Origin: Silurus meridionalis
Lineage: Eukaryota; Chordata; Actinopteri; Siluriformes; Siluridae
NCBI RefSeq assembly: GCF_014805685.1
Contig: NC_060887.1
Location: 28,923,963-28,987,962, forward strand
Reading direction: 5' to 3'
DNA length: 64,000 bases
The notes beneath the pieces were generated by a model. It ran no database searches and was not told the origin of the DNA. It saw only the letters and a program-made list of their open reading frames with translations. Below are positions 23,772-36,100 of the stretch, piece after piece (positions within the stretch are counted from its first letter, which is position 1; every line of letters begins with the position of its first letter). Position numbers and translations under genes: made by a program.

Positions 23772-24113
23772 TTCAATTTGATATTAGTGAACCTCCACAT
23801 ACTTTTGCTAAAAGTTTTTTAGTCAGCCCGTCATTGCTATGATTTAAATCTTGATATGAACTATAAATATGTATGTATAATATCAATATAATATGCATGA
23901 GCACATCTAACATTTATATTGAATGAGAAGGAGACAATTTGAATAGATAGTATCAAACCCCACCTTTTAACCTCTTCACCTCTTTCAACTGGCACCAATA
24001 AATGGATAGAAATATGGTATGCTTTGTTTTTGCTTGCATAATGTTTATATGTGGTACAGTGTGCATGTAAACGAAGAGCTGTCATTAAAAAAGATGTTCC
24101 TTTTCCTATTCAG

Positions 24114-24407
24114 AACCTCCGATCCCAATCGCACCACCTCAGCTGACTGCAGTCGGTGCAACCTATCTATGGATCCAGCTCAATGCTAACTCAATCAACG
24201 GCGATGGCCCTATCATCGAGAAGGAGGTTGAGTACCGCACAATGTCTGGAAGCTTGATTGACAACCAGCCCGTAGATAAGCCGAACCACAAGATCGGCCA
24301 CCTGGATCCAGACACAGAGTATGAGATCAGTGTTCTTTTAACAAGACCCAACGAGGGCGGCACTGGAGCTCCAGGTCCACCACTGCGAGCCAGGACCAAG
24401 TGTGCTG
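24114..24407 (+). CDS. ptprm: ptprm exon encoding FN3 domain 1
   Basis: Acceptor 'ttttcctattcag', donor 'gtgctg|gtaagt', 294 bases. Two bases complete the split codon; 97 codons follow and one base is carried over. It reads '[20 protein letters not shown]', then '[13 protein letters not shown]', '[20 protein letters not shown]' and '[18 protein letters not shown]'. This is a whole fibronectin type III domain with its core Trp (LWI) and the Leu...Tyr signature ([10 protein letters not shown]). This exon gives the clearest PTPRM rather than PTPRK/PTPRT assignment. Confidence 0.96.
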
Positions 24408-24966
24408 GTAAGTACCTAAGCCTCTGTTGTCTTCTCCTGTGTCATTTATTCATGAATATGACTGCAGTTGTACGTGCAGAATTATAAGTAAATACAAAGA
24501 TGTCCCTTGTGTAAACCTTAACACCAAATTGGAAAGCTCTCCAATAATATTTTCATGATACAATGACTTTTTCACTGTCCATACCTACACATCAGAAGCT
24601 CTTGAAATGCTTGATTTATATGTAGTTTAAATAACATATAATATAAAATATTAGCACATTATAGTTTTACAATTTTGAACTAGTTACCTTTTATTTGCGT
24701 GTATGTTTCCCTAAAGAACTCACAATATTTTAAGCATAGTATTTGCAGATAGATTCTTATATCTGAAAAGAACCAGTTCAATCTACAAATGATTAGACAT
24801 TTGCCCACTATTAACATTTATAATTTGTGCTAAACTGACCAAAATTTCTGGTGATTGAAAAATGTAATAATATTATGATATTGGATATTGCAACACTTAC
24901 AGAATAATTGTCTTTACCTAATGAGCAACATTCAGTTAAATTCAGTTAGTAATTTAGCTACAGTAT

Positions 24967-25472
24967 ACACTATACGGAATAAAGTATTGGGACACCTGTC
25001 TTTTCCAGAAATATGTGGCTCTTTCCCAAACTGTCTACACAAAGATGGAGGCACACGATTGTATAGAATGTCTCTGGATGTGGTAGCATGAAGTTTTCCC
25101 TTAACTTGAAACAGGAGACTCAAACCTGTCTCAGCATGGCAATGCCCCATGCAAGTCAGCTCCATGAAGATATGGTTTACATGGGTTGGAGTAAAAGATA
25201 TTTTGAGTGACCTGTTATAAAACTCTGACCTCAACCCTATTAAACCCTATTATATTTGGAATGAATTGGGACACTGACTGCACCCCAGACCTCCACAACC
25301 TACATCAGTAGCTGGTTTAACTAACACCCTTGTGGCTGTACAAATCTCCAAGCACACCCCCAAAATCTAGTGGAAAATCTTGCCAGAAGTGTGAAGGTTA
25401 TTATAAAGGCAAATAGGGACTAAATGTGGAATTGGGTGTTCAAGAAATACAAACTTTTATCCATATTGTGTT
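24967..25472 (+). mobile_element. degenerate Tc1-like element, 'TATATGGAC' family copy 2
   Basis: It begins 'cactatacggaataaagtat' and 'tgggacacctg'. It keeps a decayed + strand transposase tail ('gacctcaaccctatt' = DLNPI, 'aaaatctagtggaaa') and ends in the 3' terminus. DLNPI is part of the C-terminal DDE motif region of Tc1/mariner transposases. There are many stops and deletions, and it is not functional. Confidence 0.8.
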
Positions 25473-26179
25473 AATAGTAGCTATAAATATACCACAGTGC
25501 TTTTCAATTCTCATTAATGGTTGGTCAGAAGAAAATAAGAAGCATGATTATTGGCATACTGTGCTGGAGAAATCCCGTACAATCTCACGGTGTTATAAGC
25601 GTCTGTGGAACTATACTTTATATGACCACCGTTTCGATCATCCGTGCCTTTCTGTTGACTTTGGTTTGTAAATCTATTGTTTCAACACCAGTATGTGTAA
25701 GAGGTCATAGCACGTGTTCACAAACAAGTTCATTTTTCATCACATTTTCATTTTCCTGTTTACGGACACTTTTTTTTAGACTGAGGGTATCAGATACCTT
25801 AATAGATTTGATAAACCATGGAACAATTTCATTCCACGTTTTATATAACGTATGTGTAGAAACAAAAAGCAGACTCCGGAATATTTCCCTATTCTGCTAA
25901 GGACTAGCGCTACACTGCAATTTTTAGTGTTCTCTACTCTCCCAACACACCTGACTCAACCCAAAATGTGTGTTAAAAGTGTGTTAGAACAGACTAAGCA
26001 GAAAAATGTGCTGTATAGCCCCTTTATTTTTGAAGTCTGTCTTGAGGAGGCAACTATTGGTTCCCTATCCATAAGACTTGTCCGGAACAACACTGACAGC
26101 AAGCAATGAGACAGATAATGCTAAGTTCATTACAATCGAATAAACACTGGCATTGTTTACTTCTCCAATGTTTTTCCTG

Positions 26180-26530
26180 CATGGTAAGCAGCCGCCCCAT
26201 CTAACACATTGTCCAGTGCATGTATCCCGCCTGGAGGGAGGAAATGCATCTCCTGTAATGGCATAGATACATTAACGTTATTAAGGACTCGTCAAAAATG
26301 CTGGGAACATTAGCAACATGGATCAGGACCCCCTGGGCTACAAACAAACGGTGTGCAATTATCACAGTAATTAAACAGGTGCAATGACTCTTCTTTCAAA
26401 TGACTGCAGTGATTAGAGCAACGGTAGGAATGCAGAAGGGTGTCTGTATCGCTCTCCCACGCCAAGCTAATCGCTTTTCCATTTGCTTTTGTGCTAACCA
26501 ACCATTAGCGCACCGTGTTGTTCGTCAGCC
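26180..26530. promoter_or_regulatory. candidate intronic regulatory stretch
   Basis: This repeat-free region has balanced composition and several TAAT-core words ('gtgcaattatcacagtaatt', 'gctaatcgcttttcc'). It resembles conserved non-coding DNA but cannot be confirmed without alignment. Confidence 0.2.
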
Positions 26531-28171
26531 AATGAGCAAAAGGATGCTGAGGGCATAGTAAAAGCACATTTCCATAAATCACAGTTTTATTATTTATTCA
26601 CTTGTCTGGTCAACATTAGCTTTTAGCCCCCTCAGGATAGTAAGGCGTACAAAAACAGATACTATCAGCTGTGTCACTATTAAATTAAAAACAAGACCGA
26701 GAATAAAGCGATATCTTGCCAACAGGGCGATGATAATAAACTGTATGAAGTCAGAGTTTCAGCTCCAGGGGAAAACACTGAACCCTTTCAGGAGCACCGA
26801 ACTGTACACGTCATTGTCTAGAACTGGTAAAGGCGATAGGGTGCAGAAAAGAGTGCACCCATCAGACAGAGACAGAGGATATCATATAGCATCGGCCAGA
26901 GCTTTTAGAAAGATACAATAGGCAAGGCAGAGAACAAACATGCTTCCAAATGTGCTTTACAGCATGCCAGGACATGCCCTGGCCCCCAACCAGCATGCCC
27001 CTCACATTAGTATGACATTTGACACACACACAGACAGACATACCAATCATGCTGTGTGTCACACATTTCAACCCTGTCCACTGAGTACTCCTGGTGATCA
27101 CTCTCATGTCAGGTAAGAAACTAATCACCAAACATCACAGCTAATTAGGCTTCATTGCTGAGGGGACACATGTGTGTTAACAGAATTTGATTTTGAAGAA
27201 AATGGCCACTAATGAATAAAAGTCTAGTCTTTCAAGAACCCAACGATATAAAAGGTAATGCAAGCTGTAATGTTTCTTCCCACATAACATAAGTAAACTG
27301 GCTGTTAGATGGCAGTCTGGTAGATGCAGCAGGTCTGTGGATTTTAAGATTTAATTGCAGGTGTGGTGATAGTTGTAATTACACCATGCCCCTGGCTAGT
27401 GAACCGTGCTAATTGTTATAATGAAGTGTGTATATTTCATTAGAGGGCTAATGTTTGACTTCCACACACTGCCTAGACACTGACCAGACGTGGGAGCGAC
27501 CTGTGTGACTGCTCCAAACAGTCAGTTTACTGTAGCATGTCTGTAGCAATACGTTAGGCTAAATCTGAACTTCAACAGCAATGTTTTTTTATACTGTGTA
27601 AATATCTGAATAATATCACTGTCTGCCAGTGCAGTATTAACATTAACAAAAAATATTGTTTTTTGGTCATCAAGAATAAAGCTAGAAAAATGGCTAGAAA
27701 CATATACAGGAATACAAGTACTATTAATACAAGTAACAGTAATATTATCACTACTAATATACCACTAAAACTATTACTACAATTAAATATTATATTTATA
27801 TTTATTATTATTATCATTATTATTGTTGTTGTTATTTTGTAGCAATGGTCTATGGATTGTTGGTTGTTTATAATTAATCAAATGAATCATTGTGCTATTA
27901 TATTTCTGCAGAAATGATTAACCTCTCAACGGTGTACCAGTATATATAAATAAAAAAAATAATAAATAAAAATATAAAAATTAGTTTCAAATTACTTAAA
28001 AAATGTAGCTGCACAGTATTTGTTTATGTTTATGTTTTTATGTTTTAGTTTGAAATGATCTCAAACTTTGGAAACTTTCTGTGGTTTTGTTTGGCCTGAA
28101 TCTTCTCCTCGCTGGTTTGTCTCCGTTCCGCCATTTTTAATTCTGCAGCGTCTTTTCCGATTATCTGTCCA

Positions 28172-29135
28172 GGGGTCTCTTTTATAAAACTGGGCATAGG
28201 ATTCCCACAAAAGAGTGCGTGTGCTCGAAAGGCAAAAATAGCATATGCCCAAAAATATATACAGATTTATGTATCATTTGCATGAATCAGCCTCATGCCC
28301 ACTTTTAACCATAAATAGTCAATGCAAATAACCTAATAAATGCAATTGTTCTTTCGTTACGGTGAATAATGGCAGCAGGTGAGATAAGAGCAAAGAAATA
28401 AATTCTCAGATACTTAGATACACACACTTGTAGGTGAGGTGGAGGCCCTGGAAAAATACGTTATCTGGTTGCCACAGCAGCGGAATCACTAATAAAAAGA
28501 AGTCGCGTGAGTGGCAACGTGTGCTACAGAACGGAGAGTTGCAGAATTAAAGAAAATGTGGTCAGATCTGAAGGTATACTATGTTTCTACTCCTTTCATT
28601 TAAAATAAACAAATTTGTCAATTGCGCCTATTACATTTGGGAAAATAGACATTGCTTTAAATCGCATTTTAATTTTATGGCATTTAGGGACAGCTGTGAT
28701 ATACCAGACTGGACTAATGTGACGGTGAGACAGCGCTGAATAAATATTTACAATGAATTTTGATTTTAAAGTTGATTTTACAATATGGTGTTTATGAAAC
28801 AATTATCACTTAGTACACATGCAAATAACACTGCTGGATTGAATCTTTATGATAACATGGATCTAGCGTATGATATGGAGTAAAATTTAATGTGTGTGAG
28901 GCTCTTCTCACATATACTTCCTACAATCTGATTTCAGTTCATGTGTCGCCAATTCCCCTTCTTGCCTTCTGTGTTTCCACACTGTGCATACCCGAGGCTC
29001 AGAGTTTACTTACAGGTGCTCACATTCTCCAGTCAAATTATTATTTTTTATAAACACAACCGTTACGTGGAAAGTGGCGTACGTACATCTTCAGCCCCGT
29101 TTTGTCCGTATGGCGGGTTTATAAATGAGACCCCC
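28172..29135 (+). mobile_element. PIF/Harbinger element with Myb-like protein remnant
   Basis: The termini are 'ggggtctcttttataaaac' on the left and, reading inward on the right, 'gggggtctcatttataaacc', typical of fish Harbinger elements. At 28427-28573 a broken frame reads 'LVGEVEALEKYVIW', then 'NKKKSREWQRV' and 'TERRVAELKKMWSDLK'. This resembles the Myb/SANT DNA-binding protein these elements encode, but it carries a stop and frame changes. I could not see a clean 3-bp target duplication. Confidence 0.8.
28427..28573 (+). pseudogene. broken Myb/SANT-like DNA-binding gene of the Harbinger element
   Basis: Three fragments in shifted frames are interrupted by a stop after 'QQRNH' and a shift before 'TERRVAEL'. 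They look like the N-terminal trihelix/Myb part of the Harbinger accessory protein, which helps the transposase bind DNA. A 'gt' follows 'SDLK', where the known gene has an intron, but this copy is non-functional. Confidence 0.6.
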
Positions 29136-29508
29136 AGAGCGCTTCAGACTTTAGGGTGTGGTGCATCATTAATAATGGTCCGTTTGGAAACACAGTGCTC
29201 CGTGTGTAGTTAAATGGACAAAAGGAAACATCTAGGCAAATAATTTGTAATAAATTCTAATTACTCAAGTTGCTTGAGGAATCGTTTCAGCCTTATAAAC
29301 TAGAGTATAACTGAGATCACAGTGTCGTCACAATGTTGGTGTCAATGTGCTGAAATGATTCTACAGTCAGTTGAACTAAAATTGCTAATAAAAATTGAAA
29401 CAAATGAAAAAGAAAGAAAGAAAGAATGTGTGAATGTGTGTTGGCTTTATTGAATAGGTCTGTAAACTAGTGACTAGTGTAGAGGTAGCAGATAACCTGG
29501 AAAACAGG

Positions 29509-29510
<2 letters not shown>

Positions 29511-29540
<30 letters not shown>
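29511..29540. repeat. (GT)15 microsatellite
   Basis: A perfect GT run. Confidence 0.95.
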
Positions 29541-29542
<2 letters not shown>

Positions 29543-29655
29543 ATTGTTGGAAAAACTTTGAAAATAGGAAATTCCAATCCAAAAAAGGATAAAAAAAAAA
29601 CTACTTGCTGATATGTGCAGTCACACCCTGTGTGTTTGTGCCAGCGAGGGCGTCT

Positions 29656-29658
<3 letters not shown>

Positions 29659-29721
<63 letters not shown>
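29659..29721. repeat. (TG)n microsatellite
   Basis: About 31 TG units. The 124-aa minus-strand frame covering this and the preceding repeat is a poly-Thr-His artefact. Confidence 0.96.
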
Positions 29722-29725
<4 letters not shown>

Positions 29726-30980
29726 GTGTGACTGAGCATGTAGCCGCTAATGCACTTTTTTTCAGGCGACAAGTTTCTAAGATGAGGTAAACAGGAAAAC
29801 AAATATCCAAAGCAATTATAGAAAGAAATGTTCCCCCTCACCCTTCAGCCTTTCTGTCTCCTGCCATTTCATTTACACTGTTGTTTGGCAGGGGCAGAGC
29901 AGAGCCTGGATTGTGTAACATGACAAACTTTATCAGGATCAGAACTCGAGTTTGGCTTTCCGTCTCTGCCCCCTCGGACCAAATTCTCAAATTGGATTCG
30001 TCTTTGTTTTTTTTTTGTGTTTTTAAGTTTCTTTATTTACTAAAAGTGCCTGAATATTTCAGTAAATAGATGCAGCATTTTTGTATTTGAATTGTAGCGG
30101 TTTAAATGGCGATGTGTGAGTGTGTGGGCATTTTCTCAATTCACACTATGTTTCACAATGTTTTATTTTGCCAGTGGAGGTAATGACTTAAAGAAAAGGA
30201 GGTTAAATGGATTAATTAGTCCAAAAGTAGATTATAATGTCCAATCAGCTTCTCATTACTGAGCCACAAGGAACATATCTTTGGCATCTCAAAGCAACAT
30301 GTATCGTCTAATAATCTGATAACGTCTTACTGACCTGTCCTAGTAGTCTCCGGTTCTTTCATTTTTTTTTTCTTTTATTTTCTTTCATTCTTTTTTTTTT
30401 AGTTTTTAGTTTGCAGCAGATTTTGTTTGACTGATGAACTATGAAACTGAACACAGTCATATCAAAGACGTCCCCTATTGCACAGATGGGATGATTTCAT
30501 GATGCACTTCATGAATTAAATCTATAAAACGACCTCACTGCGAAAAAACTTCAAATTGAACATATTCGCTACATTACCTTAGCCACCTTCTTTTTTTTTT
30601 TTTTTTATCTCAGGCGGTTTTCACTCAGCCTCGTCCATGTGTGTAGAAGAGAGGAGAGGGAGAGAGAAAGAGAGAGAGTTAGATCGAGAGAAAGAGAGAT
30701 GGGATCTGTAGGCTCATTGCTCAGTTTAATTCTGGTCATTTGTATTACTTTTCGAGTGCAGCAGCTCTCTGACTGCCAAACTTAAAACTTCACTCAATCC
30801 TGACAACCCATTTACTCCTCTGCCACAGAGCAGGGTGTGGCTAATGGAAACATGGGGGGGTTTAAATGTGTGCCAACACAATCAGCACACACACGGACAT
30901 GCACATATGCCAGGACACTAACATCTTTTGCACAAAGTACACATTGTAGATATTGCCTGACAAAATTTGACTTTCCTATC

Positions 30981-30984
<4 letters not shown>

Positions 30985-31042
<58 letters not shown>
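30985..31042. repeat. (TG)29 microsatellite
   Basis: A perfect TG run. Confidence 0.96.
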
Positions 31043-31044
<2 letters not shown>

Positions 31045-31916
31045 CTTAAAGGTGATGAAACAAGATTATAAGCATTTATAAATAGCATTTATAAATGATC
31101 AAATACAGGTCCAAAGAAAACTGCAACCCACATATATTTACTGTTTTCCTTTCCATTTAGTTAAATGAAAAAAAAAAAAAAAAAATTAATGAATAATAAA
31201 ACAAATATGAGCATTTAGATTGGAGCATAGATCATACGCATTATCCATGTAAGTTCAATTCCATTTCAATTTAAACATAAGAAGATTTGACTGCTCACTG
31301 GTCGCTCTTACAACACTGCTGAAATAGAGACTTCGGCTTCTCACCCCACTCCACAAATTGCACTTTAATTATTACTGTAATACCTCATTATACTCTGATA
31401 TTACAAGACATTTGTCCATTCCAGTAACTAATGGAACTGTGTAGCGGATGGCTGGTTGTGAACTGTTTGCAAAAACAAGGCCCTGTTTTAAAAGCTTGCG
31501 CTGTGTATGTTCTACATGTCCTCAAGGGCTTTTTAATAGTCTCTTTGCAAATGTACTCTCATATATCTTCCACTTTGCTGCCCTGTTGCTACATTTGACT
31601 CATTCCGGTGTCTCTTTTTCCTTCCCCATCTCCATTTCCTCGTCCAAGCTTCTGCCTCATATCCTTTTCTCATAACACGCCTGATTTTCACGCTTGGCTC
31701 CCTCCGAACCATTTTATCTCTCCGGCTCCTGTTTTATTGTCCCCTCACTCTCTTTTCTCTGGGTACCAAAGACAACTACATACTCAAAACTCCAACAAGC
31801 TCTTAAAAGCCTTTTTAGAAAGTGTTTTTCTTTTAGCTTTTTTTTTAGGTAGGATATTAGGTGTGTCCATATCTCGAATATTTTCGTATTTTTCAATGAC
31901 AGTCATTATTTAAATA

Positions 31917-32303
31917 TACACTATATGGACAAAAGTATTGGGACACCTGACTTTTCCAGCCATATGTAATTCTATTCCCTTCATTTGAACAAGGAAAACC
32001 CAAACGTGTCCCAGCATGACAATTCCTGTGTGCACAAAGTGAGCTTAATGAAGATATGGTTTACTGTACATGGTTTGGAGTGGAAGATCATGATAGGGCT
32101 GCTATAGAGCTCTGACATCAACCCTATTTAACATTTTTGGGATGAATTGGAATGCTGATGGCACCACAGGCCTACTCACCCATCATCACTAACACCCTTG
32201 TGATGAGCACAAATCACACTCCAAAATCTAGTGGAACATCTTAATGTGGAATCCACAAACTCACATACTAATCTTATGGTCAGATGTCCACAAACATGTG
32301 TTT
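31917..32303 (+). mobile_element. degenerate Tc1-like element, 'TATATGGAC' family copy 3
   Basis: It starts with the cleanest terminus in the window, 'cactatatggacaaaagtat' then 'tgggacacctg'. It continues into a transposase tail remnant ('gacatcaaccctattt', 'gggatgaattgga' = WDEL-like) and the 3' end ('cagatgtccacaaacatg'). It is non-coding through stops. Confidence 0.82.
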
Positions 32304-33107
32304 GTATGCAATATGCTTTTTATGTAGCAAATGTGTTTGTATGTATGCTAGTATAGATAATGTATGTATTCTGTATAGGTTAATATCCCAGTGCATAAGG
32401 TACTAGAGGTTTAAGAGAAGAGTGAGAGAAGGATACAAGACATGTTTTATAATCTGACATGTTTGATGGTTTCTTCCAGGAGTAATATGTAATGGTCATA
32501 TACTTCAAGATATATGGAATGCAAGAAAAAAACTGCAGATATTTAGCATTTATCATTATCTGAATGAATGATAAATGATCCCCCTGCCTGACTCTCCTGC
32601 TCTCTATCACACCCACACATGCACAGACCCACACATACTCTCCTCCTCCCTGCCTCACTCCTCCCAGCAGGCAAATTAAATATGATGATCCCAGTGGAAA
32701 TGAAATACTAAATCTCATATAGGCCTGACTGCAAGGGAGACAGCCAGAGAAGTGCAGAAAGAGAGAGAGCAAAACACTCTTGAAAGTCACCTTCAAAATG
32801 AAACTGTTGCTCCCCACAAGAAAAACGATCAGATTGGAGAAAATACCAGGGGAAGAAGTATGGCGCACTGCTATCATCCGGCCTCCATAGCTGCTGCGAC
32901 TCTTATCAGCGGTTGAAGTGCTTTGGTGAAAGGGCCTGTTGTATATCTCTCGCAGACGGAAATAAACCGTGCACCTTGAACATAAATTGTGGAGTAAATG
33001 TAGATGTGATTGTGTTGTTAAAATCATGAGATGTTCAGTGTTCAGATAAAATAGTCAAGGCCAAGAACTCTGATCAAGATTGTTCAAGATTGAGTGTTAG
33101 AGTGCAT

Positions 33108-33109
<2 letters not shown>

Positions 33110-33174
<65 letters not shown>
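33110..33174. repeat. (GT)n microsatellite
   Basis: About 32 GT units, followed by variant 'ctgtgcgtgtgtg'. It gives poly-Cys-Val frames, which are not genes. A GA run follows at 33379-33395. Confidence 0.96.
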
Positions 33175-33176
<2 letters not shown>

Positions 33177-36100
33177 TGTGCGTGTGTGTCAGATTATACA
33201 ATTCTCTCGTACAATTTCTGTTGCATTTGGAGGGTATTGTTCAGTCTCCGCCAGGCACCATGGGAGCTTGCCACTCGGGTGCCCATCAAAATTTGTCAAT
33301 TACAGCCTCACGTTCACATGCTCTGCTAGTCAAGTGCTTCAGACTATCCGAGAGAGAAATTTGGACAGGAAGTGTGAAAGAGAGAGAGAGAGAGAATGAG
33401 GGAATAATAAAGGGAACCTGATTCGCTAACTTGTCACCATTTGTCACATTTCATTTTGCAGGAGTTTGCCAGAGCTTAGCGTGACATCCTGTATTCCCCC
33501 TGTTGAGGCAGAACAGATCGTCTGCTCTCCGTAAATTCGTGTTCGCAGTGTTTCAGTGCTCTCTCTATCTCTCTCTTAACAGCTGCAATGGGCAAAGACA
33601 GGTTGCTGTAACCATGCACAAGGCTTGTACATACACCTGCTCTGACCCCAATCACTACCTTAGGGAACTGTCCTCTGCAGACAGATAAGAGACAGGCGAA
33701 GTGAAAAGTCTCAGCTTCTGATCAGCACTGTGAGCTCCTTCCCCATGGCCATCACAAACGAAATTTTTACTTTGCCAGTCTGCTCGCTGACCACATTATT
33801 GTGCTGCAGGCTGCTGGTGGTGTCCGCTCTCACATTAGGGAGATGCTCAGATTGACTATTCAAGCCGTACGCTTTCAGCTAGACACCCAGTGTTGCTGGA
33901 GATTTGGCCTGTATTAGGGACTGGAATTTGTGCTGAATGCACAACAACTAAGTGGCCCCAGCCTCCCTGAAATGCACATACACATACATATGCACACACA
34001 CACACATGCACACAGTTTATTTTCACAACCTAAGCCCAAGCCAAACAGATTGCAAAGCAAAGCCTTGTCCATTATTGGATTATAAAGCACAGTGACATCT
34101 CAATTACTGTAACCACACAGTCCCACACAGGGCTGTAAAACACAACAGGCCTGCTAGAGATAACTTTGGCTGCTCTCACTGTCCTTAAAAATGTTTTTTA
34201 ACCAAACCCATACGCAACATTGTTTTAGCTTTGCCATTGACTGTTTTTATTTTGTCTTTACACTAGTGGGTTATAAGTAGGAAATAGGAAAGATTCACTG
34301 AATAAGATAAAACACAACAGCACATTCTGCTATAGAAGTTAATTATATTCCCATATTGTTTTATTCCCTTTATAACAGAGTGGATTGTCAGCAACTACAT
34401 TTTTTTATTTATGAAGAAGAATCAAGTTGCAGTAGTTCCTGTTATTTCGAAAGTAGCTATACACTGTCATTCCTTTACTTTCTCCTGTTACCAAGATCCT
34501 GAAGAACGCAACATTGTGATCCATTAAACAAACTAAAAATTACACAGTTTGCTGACAAGTGCTGACAACAGAGACTCCTTTAATTAGTCATCTGTTATTA
34601 TTAGACTTTAATACATGGCATGGTTAGTATACAAATCACTGTCAATTATTGATTACTTAAGAAACAATAAAGCAATGACACACCCTGGCCCCACCCCTGG
34701 CCCCACCCCTGAGTTATAAAAAACTGGACCAATCAGATTCAAGAATTACAAAACTGTGTAGAAAAATGCCAGAATAAGTGTGATAAAATGAAAAACTATA
34801 TCAAACTCATAATCTTTATATCACAAGTCTTGTGTCATGCTTTGTTTAATTTTTACACATCATGCAATTACATTAAACCATTCAAATGTATTATGCCACT
34901 GAAATGCATGCATGGCACTGAACATCCAATAAAACAATAGAACTAAATATCATATATATCTTTTTTTTTGTGTATTGAGGGTCAAAGCATTGTGGCTTTG
35001 TGTCCTATAATACATAGATACCAAACTGTTTATAAAAGCTTTAAATTAAATATTTTTTTCAAGGCATTAATTAAAAATCAGTTTCAAGGTTTTGCACTTA
35101 GATTTTTGTGCTATGCGAATGTGAATGTACTATCATATCCAACTTTATGCTTTGTGTTCAGTGCTGTCCTTAGTAATCATAGAAACGCCTAGCACACGTA
35201 TGAGCAGTGAACTCTGAGAAATCCGATTTCCCCTGAGGTTTTACTTTCCATCATAGTGTGACATTATGCTTTCTGTCACGTAGATGTACGTATATTCATA
35301 TTCATATTACCATTTATTCCAAACTTTTCTGCAAAGACAAAATTACTAGAAAAGTTTTTCTTTCTAACATTTAATACATCGTTTATATAAACGAGTTACA
35401 TACTGTGCAATGCAGTACATTACAATGTACCCTTGGAAAATAAGACATTTCTAAACATGTGCAGGGACCTGGGGAACGAGTATGCAGTATGAATACTAAT
35501 GACATTCCTGGCAGCTTCCATAGCCTTGGAGGAACTTCTGTTAGAGTACTAAAGAATACATAAAATTCTTGTTTCATGTACAGTGTACACAGACATGCAC
35601 TATTATCTGGCACATCAAGAATTCACACAGTATTTGCCATGCGTCATAAATACTCCCACACAGACAATGAGAAAATCATATTTTCAAAAGAAGAGGTTTT
35701 TTTTATGCACACCTTTTATTTAAAGGAACAAAAAGATGTTTTATTGTGTTTTTATTGTGACAATTCTTCCATGTCCTGAATACAATCAGGGTTTTTTTTT
35801 TTTTTGACAATGTCTCAAAAATATCATTTCTATGATAATTTTTCTTTCTGCCTAATCTCATTGGCCTATTGAACAGGCAATGCAATTTTCTGTTTCCCCC
35901 CCCCCCTTGTCTGTCCTGCATCAACTCCTCTGCATATGTTGCCCAATAGCTGTTACTGCTGCTCAAATGAAAGCTGACATACTCATCTTCTCTTGCAAGT
36001 GTAGTGTTATGCCATTATTTATCTTGACAAAAACACCCTAGGTACTGATAAATAGGAAGACTTAAAGGGAAAGGGAAATAGACTAAATTTGTTTCTTACA

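Larger units (their letters stand above)
14462..24113 (+). other. intron between the Ig and FN3-1 exons (9.7 kb)
   Basis: It contains an AATAG pentanucleotide repeat and its degenerate halo (14533-14900), (GT)n at 16992-17018, a deleted Tc1-like element at 18281-18470, a hAT MITE at 20856-21031, a fragment of a dispersed repeat at about 21097-21215, and the composite TA-target block at 22359-23767. 15000-16980, 17020-18280 and 18480-20840 look like unique intron. ORFs there (e.g. 19772-20167) overlap on both strands without splice or domain support. Confidence 0.7.
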
